Below are positions 1 to 8,725 of a stretch of DNA of 64,000 nt, piece after piece (position 1 is the stretch's first letter; every line of letters begins with the position of its first letter). Source of the stretch: UBA8106 sp964569695 (GTDB taxonomy: Bacteria > Acidobacteriota > Vicinamibacteria > Vicinamibacterales > UBA823); contig CAZMUA010000001.1 of NCBI GenBank assembly GCA_964569695.1, forward strand, positions 1 through 64,000. Direction: 5' to 3'. The translations under genes and the position numbers were made by a program. The notes beneath the pieces were generated by a model, which had not been told where the DNA came from, made no database searches, and saw only the letters and a program-made list of their open reading frames with translations.

Positions 1-57
1 TGAGAAATAAAAGTCTTGCTCTTCGAATCGAGCAACATATTCACCTGGCCCGAGGAA

Positions 58-1209
58 CTATGCAGCGGCCTGTTCAGCGGCACTCACGATCTCAGCTGCA
101 GGAATTCGTCCGGCATCAATTTGTTGGTTCACTAACGCTTCTGGAATCGGAATAGCGCCATGGTCAGCCGACAAGGACACAACATAACCTCCCTGACCAA
201 CTGTGGCATCTAAGTGGTCAAAAAGATGGCCGAGCGTTTCGTCGAGTCGAATTAAGACGTCTTGCACTTCGTGGCTGCGGGGCCCGAAGCGATGACCGGC
301 GTGGTCCAGCGCCGAAAACGAAATGCCGAGGTAGTCGATAGCCGACTGCTGACCTAAGTCCAACGCGTCAATGAAAGTAGTTGCCATCCGCACAAGGTAA
401 TCATCGGAACGTGGGCTTGCAGCCCATTGGGTATAAAAGAGGGAGTCTGGGGACTCGCCACGCCCTACCAAGTCGTGTGGCAATGATGTGTCCCACCCTT
501 CAAATGGTCGACTATGTTCAGTAATTGGGTCGTACAAATACGTATCAACCGGAAACGCCCGCGTCCAAGTTGTACCGAAGTCTTGAGCGATAGGGTTGTC
601 ACTGATGAATTGCTTAACTAGAGAAACAGGCTGCTTCGAGTACACACCAGAAGTCACTAACGACGTGTCATCACGCCAGACGACAACGTCAGCACTTTGA
701 CCGGCTAGCATGATAGCCGCCCGCGGCTTCATAGAAAGGCTAACCACTCGTGTTGCGCCTTCGCCTTGAACCCTTAGTTCATCACTTAAAGTCGGCGCAC
801 GCAGACTGGCAGGACCTAGCCCTCCTGCAATTGGAGCACCATAGCTCACAATGAGAGATCTCTCGTCATCAGCGCATCGTCGCAACATCGCAGATGCTCG
901 ATCGTGCCACGCGTTACCAATGATGCCGTGTGTTTCAGGAAGCGCCCCTGTAGAGATCGTCGCATGTCCGACGCACGTGTTTGTCTGAAAATAAGGATAA
1001 GCGGCTTGACGAAACCAGGCCCCTTCGTCGATCAGGCGCCGTAAACCTTTAGTCCATTGATCTTGGAATCGCTCCACATAATCTGCCCGCATCTGATCAA
1101 CAACGAGAACCACGAGAAGTTTCGGAACTGACGGAGTTTGTGCTGCACTCGTACCAACTAGAGTGAAGAGGAGGGCGCAGGTGACGTAAAAACTTCGGTG
1201 TGCAAACAT
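58..1209 (-). CDS. PafA-like alkaline phosphatase, interrupted by UAG
   Basis: Secreted phosphomonoesterase/phosphodiesterase-like enzyme of the alkaline phosphatase superfamily. Seen: signal peptide (residues 1-23, ending SAAQ), metal-ligand Asp in VVDQM (about residue 38), the nucleophile Thr region NTCVGHATISTG (about 77-88), and a late SADHG metal-binding motif. The reading frame stops at UAG (58-60), 383 residues, while PafA relatives have roughly 540. After the UAG the same frame stays open to the window edge (1-57) and encodes FLGPGEYVARFEEQDFYF, which resembles the family's continuing sequence. The C-terminal His ligand should lie beyond the window. A nonsense mutation (pseudogene) or a base error is likely. 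Family assignment is firm; functionality is doubtful. Confidence 0.8.
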   Translation of the reverse strand: MFAHRSFYVTCALLFTLVGTSAAQTPSVPKLLVVLVVDQMRADYVERFQDQWTKGLRRLIDEGAWFRQAAYPYFQTNTCVGHATISTGALPETHGIIGNAWHDRASAMLRRCADDERSLIVSYGAPIAGGLGPASLRAPTLSDELRVQGEGATRVVSLSMKPRAAIMLAGQSADVVVWRDDTSLVTSGVYSKQPVSLVKQFISDNPIAQDFGTTWTRAFPVDTYLYDPITEHSRPFEGWDTSLPHDLVGRGESPDSLFYTQWAASPRSDDYLVRMATTFIDALDLGQQSAIDYLGISFSALDHAGHRFGPRSHEVQDVLIRLDETLGHLFDHLDATVGQGGYVVSLSADHGAIPIPEALVNQQIDAGRIPAAEIVSAAEQAAA

Positions 1210-1319
1210 AATTCGCCAGCATCCGCCATACCGGTCACTTGGGTCAAGTAAAAGTACGAAATTCGTAGTATTGTAGCCCCAGAGGCTTGGCTAGTCCGTT
1301 CGATAACTTGAGGACACTC

Positions 1320-2660
1320 ATGACTGTTATTGATAGCAAATACCCTTATTCCGTTTCCGTTCTACTTGTAACCCTCTTGGCAATCCTAGTGCCGAGCCAG
1401 TCTGCTTCCGGTCAATGGACGCCTGACAAACCTGGCAGCGACAACATAACTCTGCTTGCTCATCTCCCTCTCGGGCCACGGTTAAACGTTTCGGATACAG
1501 ACCTTGAACAAGAGATGCACAGACCCTACGCTTACGTCGGTCGAATGGTCTACGGCTTTGAGGGAGACAAGGGGCTTGACATTATCGACCTGCACGATCC
1601 GAGCCAACCAAAGCGAATCTATAAGTGGCGTATCGAGAATCAAGATCTTCACTTAGGAACGGGTGGCATGGACGTCAAACATTTTAAATGGAATGAGCGT
1701 TATTACGTCGTCCAGTCACTGCAGTTCCGTCAGGGTGGGCCTAATCCAGATTTAGGGGCGGTTATTCTTGATGTGACTGGATTACCAGACCCGTCAACGG
1801 TCAAGGAAGTAGCTCGGTTGCGGGCTCCGGACCATCCAGGCGGCTTTCACAATATCTTCATTTACAAACATAGTACTGGACGCGTTCTACTGATAACGAC
1901 TGTGGCTGGTCCTTATGCACATGTGTACGACATGGGCTACGCGGTCGAAGGATTCCTAGATGACGTGCTCGTCGCCAAGATTCCGGTCCCGGATACCAGC
2001 AGTCAACGTCGTGGGTACCACGATTTCTACGCCGGCTATCATCCGGACACCGCTGAGGATCGATTCTATGGAGGCGGCACTGGTGGCTACTATGTATACA
2101 ACATCACCGAACTTGAAGAGCCTGAACTAGTCATCACCTTGACTGGCATCAGTGGTGTGAAATCAGGACATACATTTACGCCCACACCAGATGGGCGTTA
2201 TGTCGTCGCTGAAACCGAATACCAGTACGCACCACTGCGCATATTCGATCTCCAACCTGCCCTGAATGGGGAAACAACGAACATCCGACAACCAATCTCA
2301 GCTTGGACCGCAGATTGGCGTCACCTTGTGCATAATCATGAGGTCAGGTGGCCCTATGTATTCGTCTCAGGTTACTTAGACGGGTTGCAAATTTTCAGCC
2401 TCATGGATCCAGAGAACCCGGTTACCGTGGGATACTACGACACCTACACCGGCCCACCGAATAAGATTCGATATTCACAGTTCAACGGCGCCTTCGGGGT
2501 AGACGTGCGTAACGCTGACGGATTAATTATCGTCAGCGACATGACAACAGGTTTTTGGACTTTCCGTATGGAAGGGTTTTCTGGTTGGAACGGTGAGGAT
2601 TGGGGTATGCCGAATATCTCAAGCGCGCAGGACTGGGAGTCAGTGCCTGGTCAGAACTGA
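1320..2660 (+). CDS. Secreted LVIVD-repeat (beta-propeller-like) protein
   Basis: 446-residue exported protein. An ATG at 1320 with GAGG upstream is preferred over a TTG at 1287; it gives a clean signal peptide (VSVLLVTLLAILVPSQSASG). The body has repeated strands such as LDIIDLHDPSQPKRIYKW and LQIFSLMDPENPVTVGYY, the LVIVD repeat pattern thought to form a propeller. It also has several His-containing segments (DLHLGTGGMDVKH, GGFHNIF, HNHEVRW). No catalytic motif is recognised. It lies 24 bp upstream of a small exported protein and then a multicopper oxidase, all on the same strand, so a shared extracellular role is plausible but unproven. Confidence 0.75.
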   Translation: MTVIDSKYPYSVSVLLVTLLAILVPSQSASGQWTPDKPGSDNITLLAHLPLGPRLNVSDTDLEQEMHRPYAYVGRMVYGFEGDKGLDIIDLHDPSQPKRIYKWRIENQDLHLGTGGMDVKHFKWNERYYVVQSLQFRQGGPNPDLGAVILDVTGLPDPSTVKEVARLRAPDHPGGFHNIFIYKHSTGRVLLITTVAGPYAHVYDMGYAVEGFLDDVLVAKIPVPDTSSQRRGYHDFYAGYHPDTAEDRFYGGGTGGYYVYNITELEEPELVITLTGISGVKSGHTFTPTPDGRYVVAETEYQYAPLRIFDLQPALNGETTNIRQPISAWTADWRHLVHNHEVRWPYVFVSGYLDGLQIFSLMDPENPVTVGYYDTYTGPPNKIRYSQFNGAFGVDVRNADGLIIVSDMTTGFWTFRMEGFSGWNGEDWGMPNISSAQDWESVPGQN

Positions 2661-2684
2661 ATCGCTGAAAGAGAAAATAGTTAC

Positions 2685-3278
2685 ATGATGATCATGGTCC
2701 GTCACACGCTATTCGGTTTGATGTTGCTGTTTGTCTTCACTAGTCCAACCAAGAGTGCAGGCGTCCCTGCCAACATACCATCATCGCCAAGTGTATTGGC
2801 CCCATGCTCTGCGGTGATCACGGCACCCCTTTCAGTGTCAGACTATTACGCGATCGAGATGGTTCCTACCAAGCGCGTCCATGGCACCGGGTTAGCAACT
2901 GGTAAAGGTTCCGTAAGGTTCGCCCGCTCTCCGTTTGGTGTTGCTGTATCTACACGGGGCAGTTATGTCTATGATCTTTCTCTTTCTATCGACCGAATCA
3001 AACCACCACGGTCAGGTGTCTACACCGCTTGGGCATCCTCGCCTAATCTTGATGAAATCGTTCGGCTTGGCGTGTTGGATGCTGATACAACCACGTCCGG
3101 TCGTGTCGATTGGAACAAATTCTTAGTTCTGGTCACACTCGAACCAAGCACCGAGGTCACGAATCGCTGGTTTGGGCCTGTGGTCATGCGTGGAATGTCG
3201 CGCAGCGGCATGATGCACACACTTGCCGGCCACGGCCCGTACGAGAACGAGCCGTGCCTAAAATACGGCTTCAAGTGA
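2685..3278 (+). CDS. Exported protein of unknown function upstream of multicopper oxidase
   Basis: 197 residues with a signal peptide (MMIMVRHTLFGLMLLFVF, then SPTKSAG). Not assigned to a named family with certainty. The middle reads as a beta-rich domain (GSVRFARSPFGVAVSTRGSY, SGVYTAWASSPNLDEIVRLG) and the C-terminus has GMSRSGMMHTLAGHG with Met and His. Two Cys remain after export (CSAVIT, EPCLKYG). Its UGA stop overlaps the GTG start of the multicopper oxidase gene (GTGA at 3275-3278), so the two are probably translationally coupled and act together, perhaps in copper handling or extracellular oxidation. That function is inference. Confidence 0.7.
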   Translation: MMIMVRHTLFGLMLLFVFTSPTKSAGVPANIPSSPSVLAPCSAVITAPLSVSDYYAIEMVPTKRVHGTGLATGKGSVRFARSPFGVAVSTRGSYVYDLSLSIDRIKPPRSGVYTAWASSPNLDEIVRLGVLDADTTTSGRVDWNKFLVLVTLEPSTEVTNRWFGPVVMRGMSRSGMMHTLAGHGPYENEPCLKYGFK

Positions 3279-5092
3279 TCAAATTTTCTACCAAAAGGTG
3301 TGGTGAAGAACCTAACACCATATCCACCAAGCATTTACTAAAAGTCTTGTTCGCTATTCTAATTGGATTGTGGGTCGCAACAGGCCCTCTCGCATCAGCT
3401 CAAACACAGAGTAGCGAGGACCCCTCTACCCGCCCAATGCCAACTCAAATGCCTCATCACATGGGGATGAACGCGACAGATGTGATTGGTGACGGCAACG
3501 TTTCCTGGCGCATGCCACCGATGGATGCTCCAATGCCCCCGCTACCAGGAATAGAAACTGCTGTACCGATTGTTGGACCATTTCTCGCCATGCACGATAT
3601 GGATCCGAGTCACTTCGCGGAAGCGGTGCCAAGTGAAATCATCGAGATGAAGGACGGCGACATATTCAACCTAAGCGCATCACTCGTGCGTCGCACGATT
3701 AACGACAAGACATTGCTCATGTATGGGTACAACGGGCAATATCCAGGCCCGCTCATTAAAGCCGAGCACGGGTCAACCATAATAGTGAACTTCACCAACA
3801 ATATTGAGCTTCCGACCACCGTCCATTGGCACGGACTCAGATTAGACAATCGCTTCGATGGTGTAGCCAATGTAACGCAACCAGCTGTGGAACAAGGCAA
3901 GTCGTTCACGTACGAACTCTTTTTTCGCGACACAGGAATTTATTGGTATCACCCTCATATGCGTGAGGATATCCAACAGGATCTCGGTTTATACGGCAAC
4001 ATGCTCGTCACACCGCCTGACCCGAATTACTACGGATCCGTAAATCATGAAGAAATACTAATCCTCGATGACATCCTCATGGACGAACAAGGTTTGATCC
4101 CTTGGGGTTATGAATCTCCAAGCCATGCCTTGATGGGTCGCTTTGGAAACGTAATGCTAGTGAACGGTGCCACTGACTACCGGCTGCACGTTAACCGAGG
4201 TGAGGTCGTGCGCTTCTACCTCACGAATGTCGCCAACACACGCACGTTCAACATTGTGTTCGGTAATGCCCCCGTTAAAATCGTAGCCTCCGACATTAGC
4301 AAGTTTGAGCGGGAAGAGTGGGTGACCAGTGTTGTTATCGCCCCAGCAGAGCGTTATGTGGTCGAGGTGCGATTCGACCAAGTTGGGGAAATCAAACTCA
4401 CCAACGCAATCCAAGCCATTGATGACTTCATGGGAGAATTCTACGATCAGATTCTGGACCTCGGCACGGTTATCGTGAGTGACAGGCCGGTCGTGAAGAA
4501 CCTCGGGAAAGATTTCGAAACACTGCGTGAGCATAATGACGTCATCCAAGACATTAATAAGTACCGCGATGCATTTAACCGACCTGCGGATCGACAACTT
4601 GAGTTAACTCTCAGGCTAACAAACCTCCCCCTGCCTATAATGCGATCATTGGAATTTGAGGCGGGACTGTACTCGCCGCCACTTGAATGGAACGACGCAA
4701 TGCCAATGATGAACTGGTTGTCGACGGGAAACCAAGTGGAATGGATCTTACGCGAGCCCGATACGGGCCATGAAAACATGGAAATTGACTGGCGTTTCAC
4801 GGTTGGTGATGTGGTTAAAATTAGGATTTTTAATGACCCAGAAACGCTTCATCCGATGAATCACCCAATCCACCTGCATGGTCAGCGTTACCTGGTGCTC
4901 TCCATCGACGATGTTCCCAACAATAATTTGGTTTGGAAAGACACTGCGATTGTGCCGTCTGGTTCAACTGTGGATATCCTGGCTGATATGACTAATCCGG
5001 GTAAATGGATGTTGCACTGTCACATTGCTGAGCATCTCCAAGCCGGCATGATGACGATGTTCACAGTGAGCGACACTTCCTCAAGTCAGTAA
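3275..5092 (+). CDS. Multicopper oxidase
   Basis: Periplasmic or secreted copper oxidase of about 605 residues. I chose the GTG at 3275, which overlaps the preceding stop codon; it yields a signal peptide (KHLLKVLFAILIGLWVATG...ASAQ). All four copper-binding motifs are visible: HWHG (His at residue 184), WYHPH, HPMNHPIHLHG, and HCHIAEHLQAGM near residue 580 with Cys, His and axial Met for type 1 copper. The mature N-terminus is rich in Met and His (MPTQMPHHMGM, MPPMDAPMPPLP), as in copper-tolerance oxidases, although the substrate cannot be read from sequence. It forms a cassette with the two upstream exported proteins. Confidence 0.92.
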   Translation: MIKFSTKRCGEEPNTISTKHLLKVLFAILIGLWVATGPLASAQTQSSEDPSTRPMPTQMPHHMGMNATDVIGDGNVSWRMPPMDAPMPPLPGIETAVPIVGPFLAMHDMDPSHFAEAVPSEIIEMKDGDIFNLSASLVRRTINDKTLLMYGYNGQYPGPLIKAEHGSTIIVNFTNNIELPTTVHWHGLRLDNRFDGVANVTQPAVEQGKSFTYELFFRDTGIYWYHPHMREDIQQDLGLYGNMLVTPPDPNYYGSVNHEEILILDDILMDEQGLIPWGYESPSHALMGRFGNVMLVNGATDYRLHVNRGEVVRFYLTNVANTRTFNIVFGNAPVKIVASDISKFEREEWVTSVVIAPAERYVVEVRFDQVGEIKLTNAIQAIDDFMGEFYDQILDLGTVIVSDRPVVKNLGKDFETLREHNDVIQDINKYRDAFNRPADRQLELTLRLTNLPLPIMRSLEFEAGLYSPPLEWNDAMPMMNWLSTGNQVEWILREPDTGHENMEIDWRFTVGDVVKIRIFNDPETLHPMNHPIHLHGQRYLVLSIDDVPNNNLVWKDTAIVPSGSTVDILADMTNPGKWMLHCHIAEHLQAGMMTMFTVSDTSSSQ

Positions 5093-5129
5093 ATATTAAA
5101 GCCGTCACTGATGTTAGCTTGTGGGATTT

Positions 5130-6527
5130 ATGCTTGACACCAAGTCTGAGGCACAATCCTTAAGACCGGCGTTCCAGCTTATTGACTATGCTCGATTCGT
5201 TATTCCGTCAGTGCTTGGTGTGACGGCCTTGCTACTCCCGGTCCCGTTCCGTGACTCCATCAATATTGGAATGGGAATTCTCTCAACACTCATCCAAGAA
5301 AAACTTAACGCGAGTCTCCCACTTCTCGCAACAGTGGTCATCTTTATCTCAATGCAGGCGACGGTGGTCATGCAAGTTTTGGCCAAGCGAGGTGGCTTTT
5401 TGACGATCAGAAGCAAATTGGCGGAACAGCCAGTGTGGTCTCTGTTTGTAGTCGGTCGATTAACGCTGGTGAGCCGTATAACGGCGGCGCTCGCCTCTGG
5501 AGCAGTTCTGTTGCAGATTGGACCAGCGTGGCTAGTTTCTGACACCACGGGCGGTGTAATTCTAAATGATCTGATTCCGGTGTTATTAGTTATTTTCTTG
5601 ATTGCACCTTTTTTGCTTCCGCTTCTTACCGACTTTGGATTAATGGAGCTTATTGGTACATTGCTCCGTAAGATTTTTCGGCCGCTTTTTAGGCTTCCAG
5701 GTCGTGCTGCCATCGATGCACTTGCCTCGTGGATGGGATCAGCCCCGGTCGGCGTCGTTATCACAACGCAACAGTATGAGCAGGGGTACTACACGGATCG
5801 CGAAGCCGCGACGATTGCAACAACCTTTTCTGTGGTATCGGTAGCGTTCGCCTTTGTCATAATTGAATTCATTGGACTGGTGCATCTTTTCCTTCCCTAT
5901 TACGGCACTGTACTAATCGCAGGAGCGATGGCGGCAATTATTATGCCGCGCATTCCACCGCTCTCTCGCAAAAGCGACAATTACTACGCACCAATAGGAA
6001 GACAGCTCGCTGAGGAATCACCAAGGACCCGAAGCCTTCTATCCTGGGGTCTCGAATTAGCGATCTTGCGAGCGCGTCGCGCACCCGCCTGGCCGATCAT
6101 CGTGCGCCGTGCATCGATTAATGTGCTCGACATCTGGTTCACATTACTCCCGCTCATCATGACGATCGGCACACTTGCACTCGTGTTGACCGAACACACG
6201 CCCATCTTTCGCTGGGCCGCTCTACCATTTGTTCCATTTCTAGACCTGCTTGGCGTTCCTGACGCCAGCGCAGCAGCTACCGCCTTACTCGTAGGCTTTG
6301 CGGATCAATTTCTACCAGCAATCCTTGGTCAGTCGATCGTCAGCGAGCACACCCGATTTGTAATTGCGTGCGCATCGGTGACACAGCTCGTCTATATTTC
6401 TGAACTTGGTGCGCTGATTTTAAATTCAAAGATTCCAATCACATTCGGCGAACTGTTTTTAATTTTCTTACTTCGAACCATTATTACTGTGCCAGTGATT
6501 GCACTAGTCGCCCACCTATTGTTCTAA
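5130..6527 (+). CDS. YjiH-family / nucleoside-recognition Gate-domain membrane protein
   Basis: Inner-membrane protein of about 465 residues with around ten hydrophobic segments (for example ILSTLIQEKLNASLPLLATV, IPVLLVIFLIAPFLLPLL, FAFVIIEFIGLVHLFLPYY). The central GRAAIDALASWMGSAPVGVV segment matches the Gate domain of YjiH-like proteins. Substrate is unknown; relatives are annotated as nucleoside-recognition or spore maturation-like transporters. The ATG at 5130 is preferred to the GTG at 5121, though neither has a strong ribosome-binding site. It follows the multicopper oxidase by 37 bp and may be cotranscribed. Confidence 0.75.
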   Translation: MLDTKSEAQSLRPAFQLIDYARFVIPSVLGVTALLLPVPFRDSINIGMGILSTLIQEKLNASLPLLATVVIFISMQATVVMQVLAKRGGFLTIRSKLAEQPVWSLFVVGRLTLVSRITAALASGAVLLQIGPAWLVSDTTGGVILNDLIPVLLVIFLIAPFLLPLLTDFGLMELIGTLLRKIFRPLFRLPGRAAIDALASWMGSAPVGVVITTQQYEQGYYTDREAATIATTFSVVSVAFAFVIIEFIGLVHLFLPYYGTVLIAGAMAAIIMPRIPPLSRKSDNYYAPIGRQLAEESPRTRSLLSWGLELAILRARRAPAWPIIVRRASINVLDIWFTLLPLIMTIGTLALVLTEHTPIFRWAALPFVPFLDLLGVPDASAAATALLVGFADQFLPAILGQSIVSEHTRFVIACASVTQLVYISELGALILNSKIPITFGELFLIFLLRTIITVPVIALVAHLLF

Positions 6528-6547
6528 GAGTCGGCCGTTGATTCCTT

Positions 6548-6559
6548 ATTCGATCGAAT
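6548..6559. repeat. 12-bp perfect palindrome between convergent genes
   Basis: ATTCGATCGAAT lies in the 52-bp gap between the YjiH-like gene and the convergent secreted hypothetical gene. A 5-bp hairpin (CCTTG-aac-CAAGG, 6565-6577) follows. There is no T-tract, so terminator function is uncertain. Confidence 0.35.
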
Positions 6560-6579
6560 GAATCCCTTGAACCAAGGCG

Positions 6580-7224
6580 TTACAATCCGTAAATAACTCG
6601 CAATAAACCATCATGGTTCTTCTCGATCCATTCCTCCAACATCGCTGCCAAAATAACTGACGGTGATAGCACGATGCTGTTTCGACGCCGACCGAACAGC
6701 CTCATTGAGAAATCATTATTGCGAACCGACACTTCAGCGACTATCACTCGTTCTTGTCGGTGATGTCCAACGCGGGACCCAGAAACTCCAAGCCAGCCTG
6801 ATGACCCGAAGGCAGAGCCACGGCTTACGGCACTCTCGGCCGAGAAAGTGTAGGTACGATTTGTGGCGACGATCTCAACAAACAAGTCTGCTTGGGATCG
6901 AGAGGGTACAACCATCATTAATTGCTGACGGTTCTCATTCTTTTGGAGTTGCATTTCGAGGGTCCGAACAGCTTGGCGCCCATGATTAAGGTTAAACGCA
7001 TAGCTGTTCGTCCTAGTCGAGCCAGAACCCAACTGTGTCAATGCGGTTGGCACATCGCTGCGTTCATCATCAACAAAAACGAAGACTCGAATTGGTTCTG
7101 TGATCTCGACTTCAGGCGGTTCGCCCTTCGGCCTCAACGAATCTTGTACCGTGTACGCACGAACCGGTCCTACACCACCGACCAACACAAGACAGACAAC
7201 AAAAATGAAACAGCGATAAACCAT
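6580..7224 (-). CDS. Secreted hypothetical protein
   Basis: 214 residues from the ATG at 7224 (an in-frame TTG at 7245 would add seven). Signal peptide MVYRCFIFVVCLVLVGGVGPVRA. The mature protein has an early beta-strand (IRVFVFVDDERSDVPTALTQ), a segment with LFVEIVATNRTYTFSAESAV, a Gly/Ser-rich stretch (GSAFGSSGWLGVSGS) and a C-terminal helix (LAAMLEEWIEKNHDGLLR). No recognised domain. The order suggests a small periplasmic or outer-membrane-associated protein. It ends convergently with the YjiH-like gene and lies just downstream of the sulfatase pair. Confidence 0.6.
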   Translation of the reverse strand: MVYRCFIFVVCLVLVGGVGPVRAYTVQDSLRPKGEPPEVEITEPIRVFVFVDDERSDVPTALTQLGSGSTRTNSYAFNLNHGRQAVRTLEMQLQKNENRQQLMMVVPSRSQADLFVEIVATNRTYTFSAESAVSRGSAFGSSGWLGVSGSRVGHHRQERVIVAEVSVRNNDFSMRLFGRRRNSIVLSPSVILAAMLEEWIEKNHDGLLRVIYGL

Positions 7225-7252
7225 GGTCTTTTGCCAATAAAGCAATAAACGC

Positions 7253-8725
7253 TTATGAGGGGGAGGTCACCCTGCCAGGCGGCCTAATATTGCGACCCTC
7301 ACGTCCAGTGAGAGCATCTCCGAGGTCGTCTCGGGCCTGCTCAATTAATGCCAGGAGTCTCGTGACCACTTCGGGATTCTCGTGGGCCAAGTTAGTGGTT
7401 TCACCAACGTCGTTTTCTAGATCGAAAAGCGATAAGCCAATCTTGCCCTGCCCGTAAATCCCCTGAAAAGTTCGGGTAGCCAACTTGCCACCGTCAACGG
7501 TACGATAACTATGCGGCACGTGGAGTTTCCAACGTCCCGAGCGGACCGCATGCAGTTGATCTGGCCAGTAGTAGAAAAACGCGTCGTGGGGAGTAACGGC
7601 TCCTGACCTCCCAGCCATAAGTGGCCATATATCCTTCCCGTCGAGTATTCGGTCACGTGGAAGCTCGGCACCCACCAGTGCAGCAACCGTTGGAAATAGA
7701 TCCATCGCGGTAACAAGTTCCTCAACGACCAAGCTGGGTGGAATATGCCCTGGCCAGCGCATGATTGCTGGGACGCGCTGACCGCCCTCGAACGTAGTGC
7801 CTTTTCCCTCACGAAGACGTCCTGCCGAACCGCTATGCGAGCCTTTGATTAGCCAAGGACCATTGTCAGACGTAAAGACCACAAGCGTCTGTTGATCAAT
7901 CTCAAGGCGTTCCAGTGTTGCTAAGACCTCACCAACTGACCAATCGAGTTCCATCATCACGTCACCATAAAGACCGCGAATCGAAGCACCTGCGAATCGT
8001 TCAGACACAAATAATGGGAGATGAGGCATCGAGTGAGGCAAATACAAGAAGAACGGGCGGTCCGCATTACGCTCAATAAAATCAACTGCGCGTTCTGTGT
8101 AACGCCTAGTCAGTTGCGACTGATCTGGTTCGATCTCAACGACCTCTGATTGAACGAGCAATGGCAATGGTGGCCACCGTCGTGCTGGCGGGTTAGGGTT
8201 CTTCGTTGGGTCAGGCGTCATGTCATTCGAGTACGGCAGACCAAAGTACTCATCAAATCCCTGAGCTAAAGGTAAATGCTCAGGATGGTCACCCAAGTGC
8301 CATTTGCCAACGGCTGCTGTAGCATATCCAAGTGGTTTCAATAGATCAGCGATCGTGATTTCATCAGGGTGGAGCCCGACATTCTCTTGAGGTGATAACA
8401 CCCGTGGCATGCTCACACGTTGTGGATATGACCCTGTGAGTAACGCGGCTCGAGATGGAGAGCATCCGGACGACGCCACATAAAAACTCGTGAATGTCGC
8501 CCCTTCAGCAGCCATACGATCAAGGTGTGGCGTTTCAAATCCCTCAGCACCAAATCGGCCAATGTCCGCATAGCCCTGGTCATCGGTAAAGATGATTATG
8601 ATATTTGGAGGACGATCGGTCAGCAGGGAATCAGGTGCCTGGTTTTGACAACCCAAGAAAATGGAAAGTAACCCCGCAGCCACATAGTAACTCCAGCCAA
8701 GACGCCGCCAGTGAATCTGAGGCAT
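7253..8725 (-). CDS. Sulfatase lipoprotein (arylsulfatase family)
   Basis: Type I sulfatase, 490 residues. A lipobox-like SIFLGC puts the lipidated Cys near residue 26, so it should sit on the cell envelope. N-terminal metal ligands are in IIFTDDQG. The formylglycine signature CSPSRAALLTG has its Cys at about residue 88, which needs oxidation by a formylglycine-generating enzyme not present in this window. Other family motifs: GKWHLGDH and a late VVFTSDNGPW. The ATG overlaps the TAA of the upstream sulfatase gene (TAATG at 8723-8727), indicating a translationally coupled pair. Natural substrate (sulfated glycan or aryl sulfate) is not determinable. Confidence 0.93.
   Translation of the reverse strand: MPQIHWRRLGWSYYVAAGLLSIFLGCQNQAPDSLLTDRPPNIIIIFTDDQGYADIGRFGAEGFETPHLDRMAAEGATFTSFYVASSGCSPSRAALLTGSYPQRVSMPRVLSPQENVGLHPDEITIADLLKPLGYATAAVGKWHLGDHPEHLPLAQGFDEYFGLPYSNDMTPDPTKNPNPPARRWPPLPLLVQSEVVEIEPDQSQLTRRYTERAVDFIERNADRPFFLYLPHSMPHLPLFVSERFAGASIRGLYGDVMMELDWSVGEVLATLERLEIDQQTLVVFTSDNGPWLIKGSHSGSAGRLREGKGTTFEGGQRVPAIMRWPGHIPPSLVVEELVTAMDLFPTVAALVGAELPRDRILDGKDIWPLMAGRSGAVTPHDAFFYYWPDQLHAVRSGRWKLHVPHSYRTVDGGKLATRTFQGIYGQGKIGLSLFDLENDVGETTNLAHENPEVVTRLLALIEQARDDLGDALTGREGRNIRPPGRVTSPS

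Noticed and set aside
2658..3300. UGA stops of the LVIVD and exported unknown genes as recoded codons
   Set aside because: Read-through sequence has no homology, and the second stop is part of a GTGA coupling overlap.
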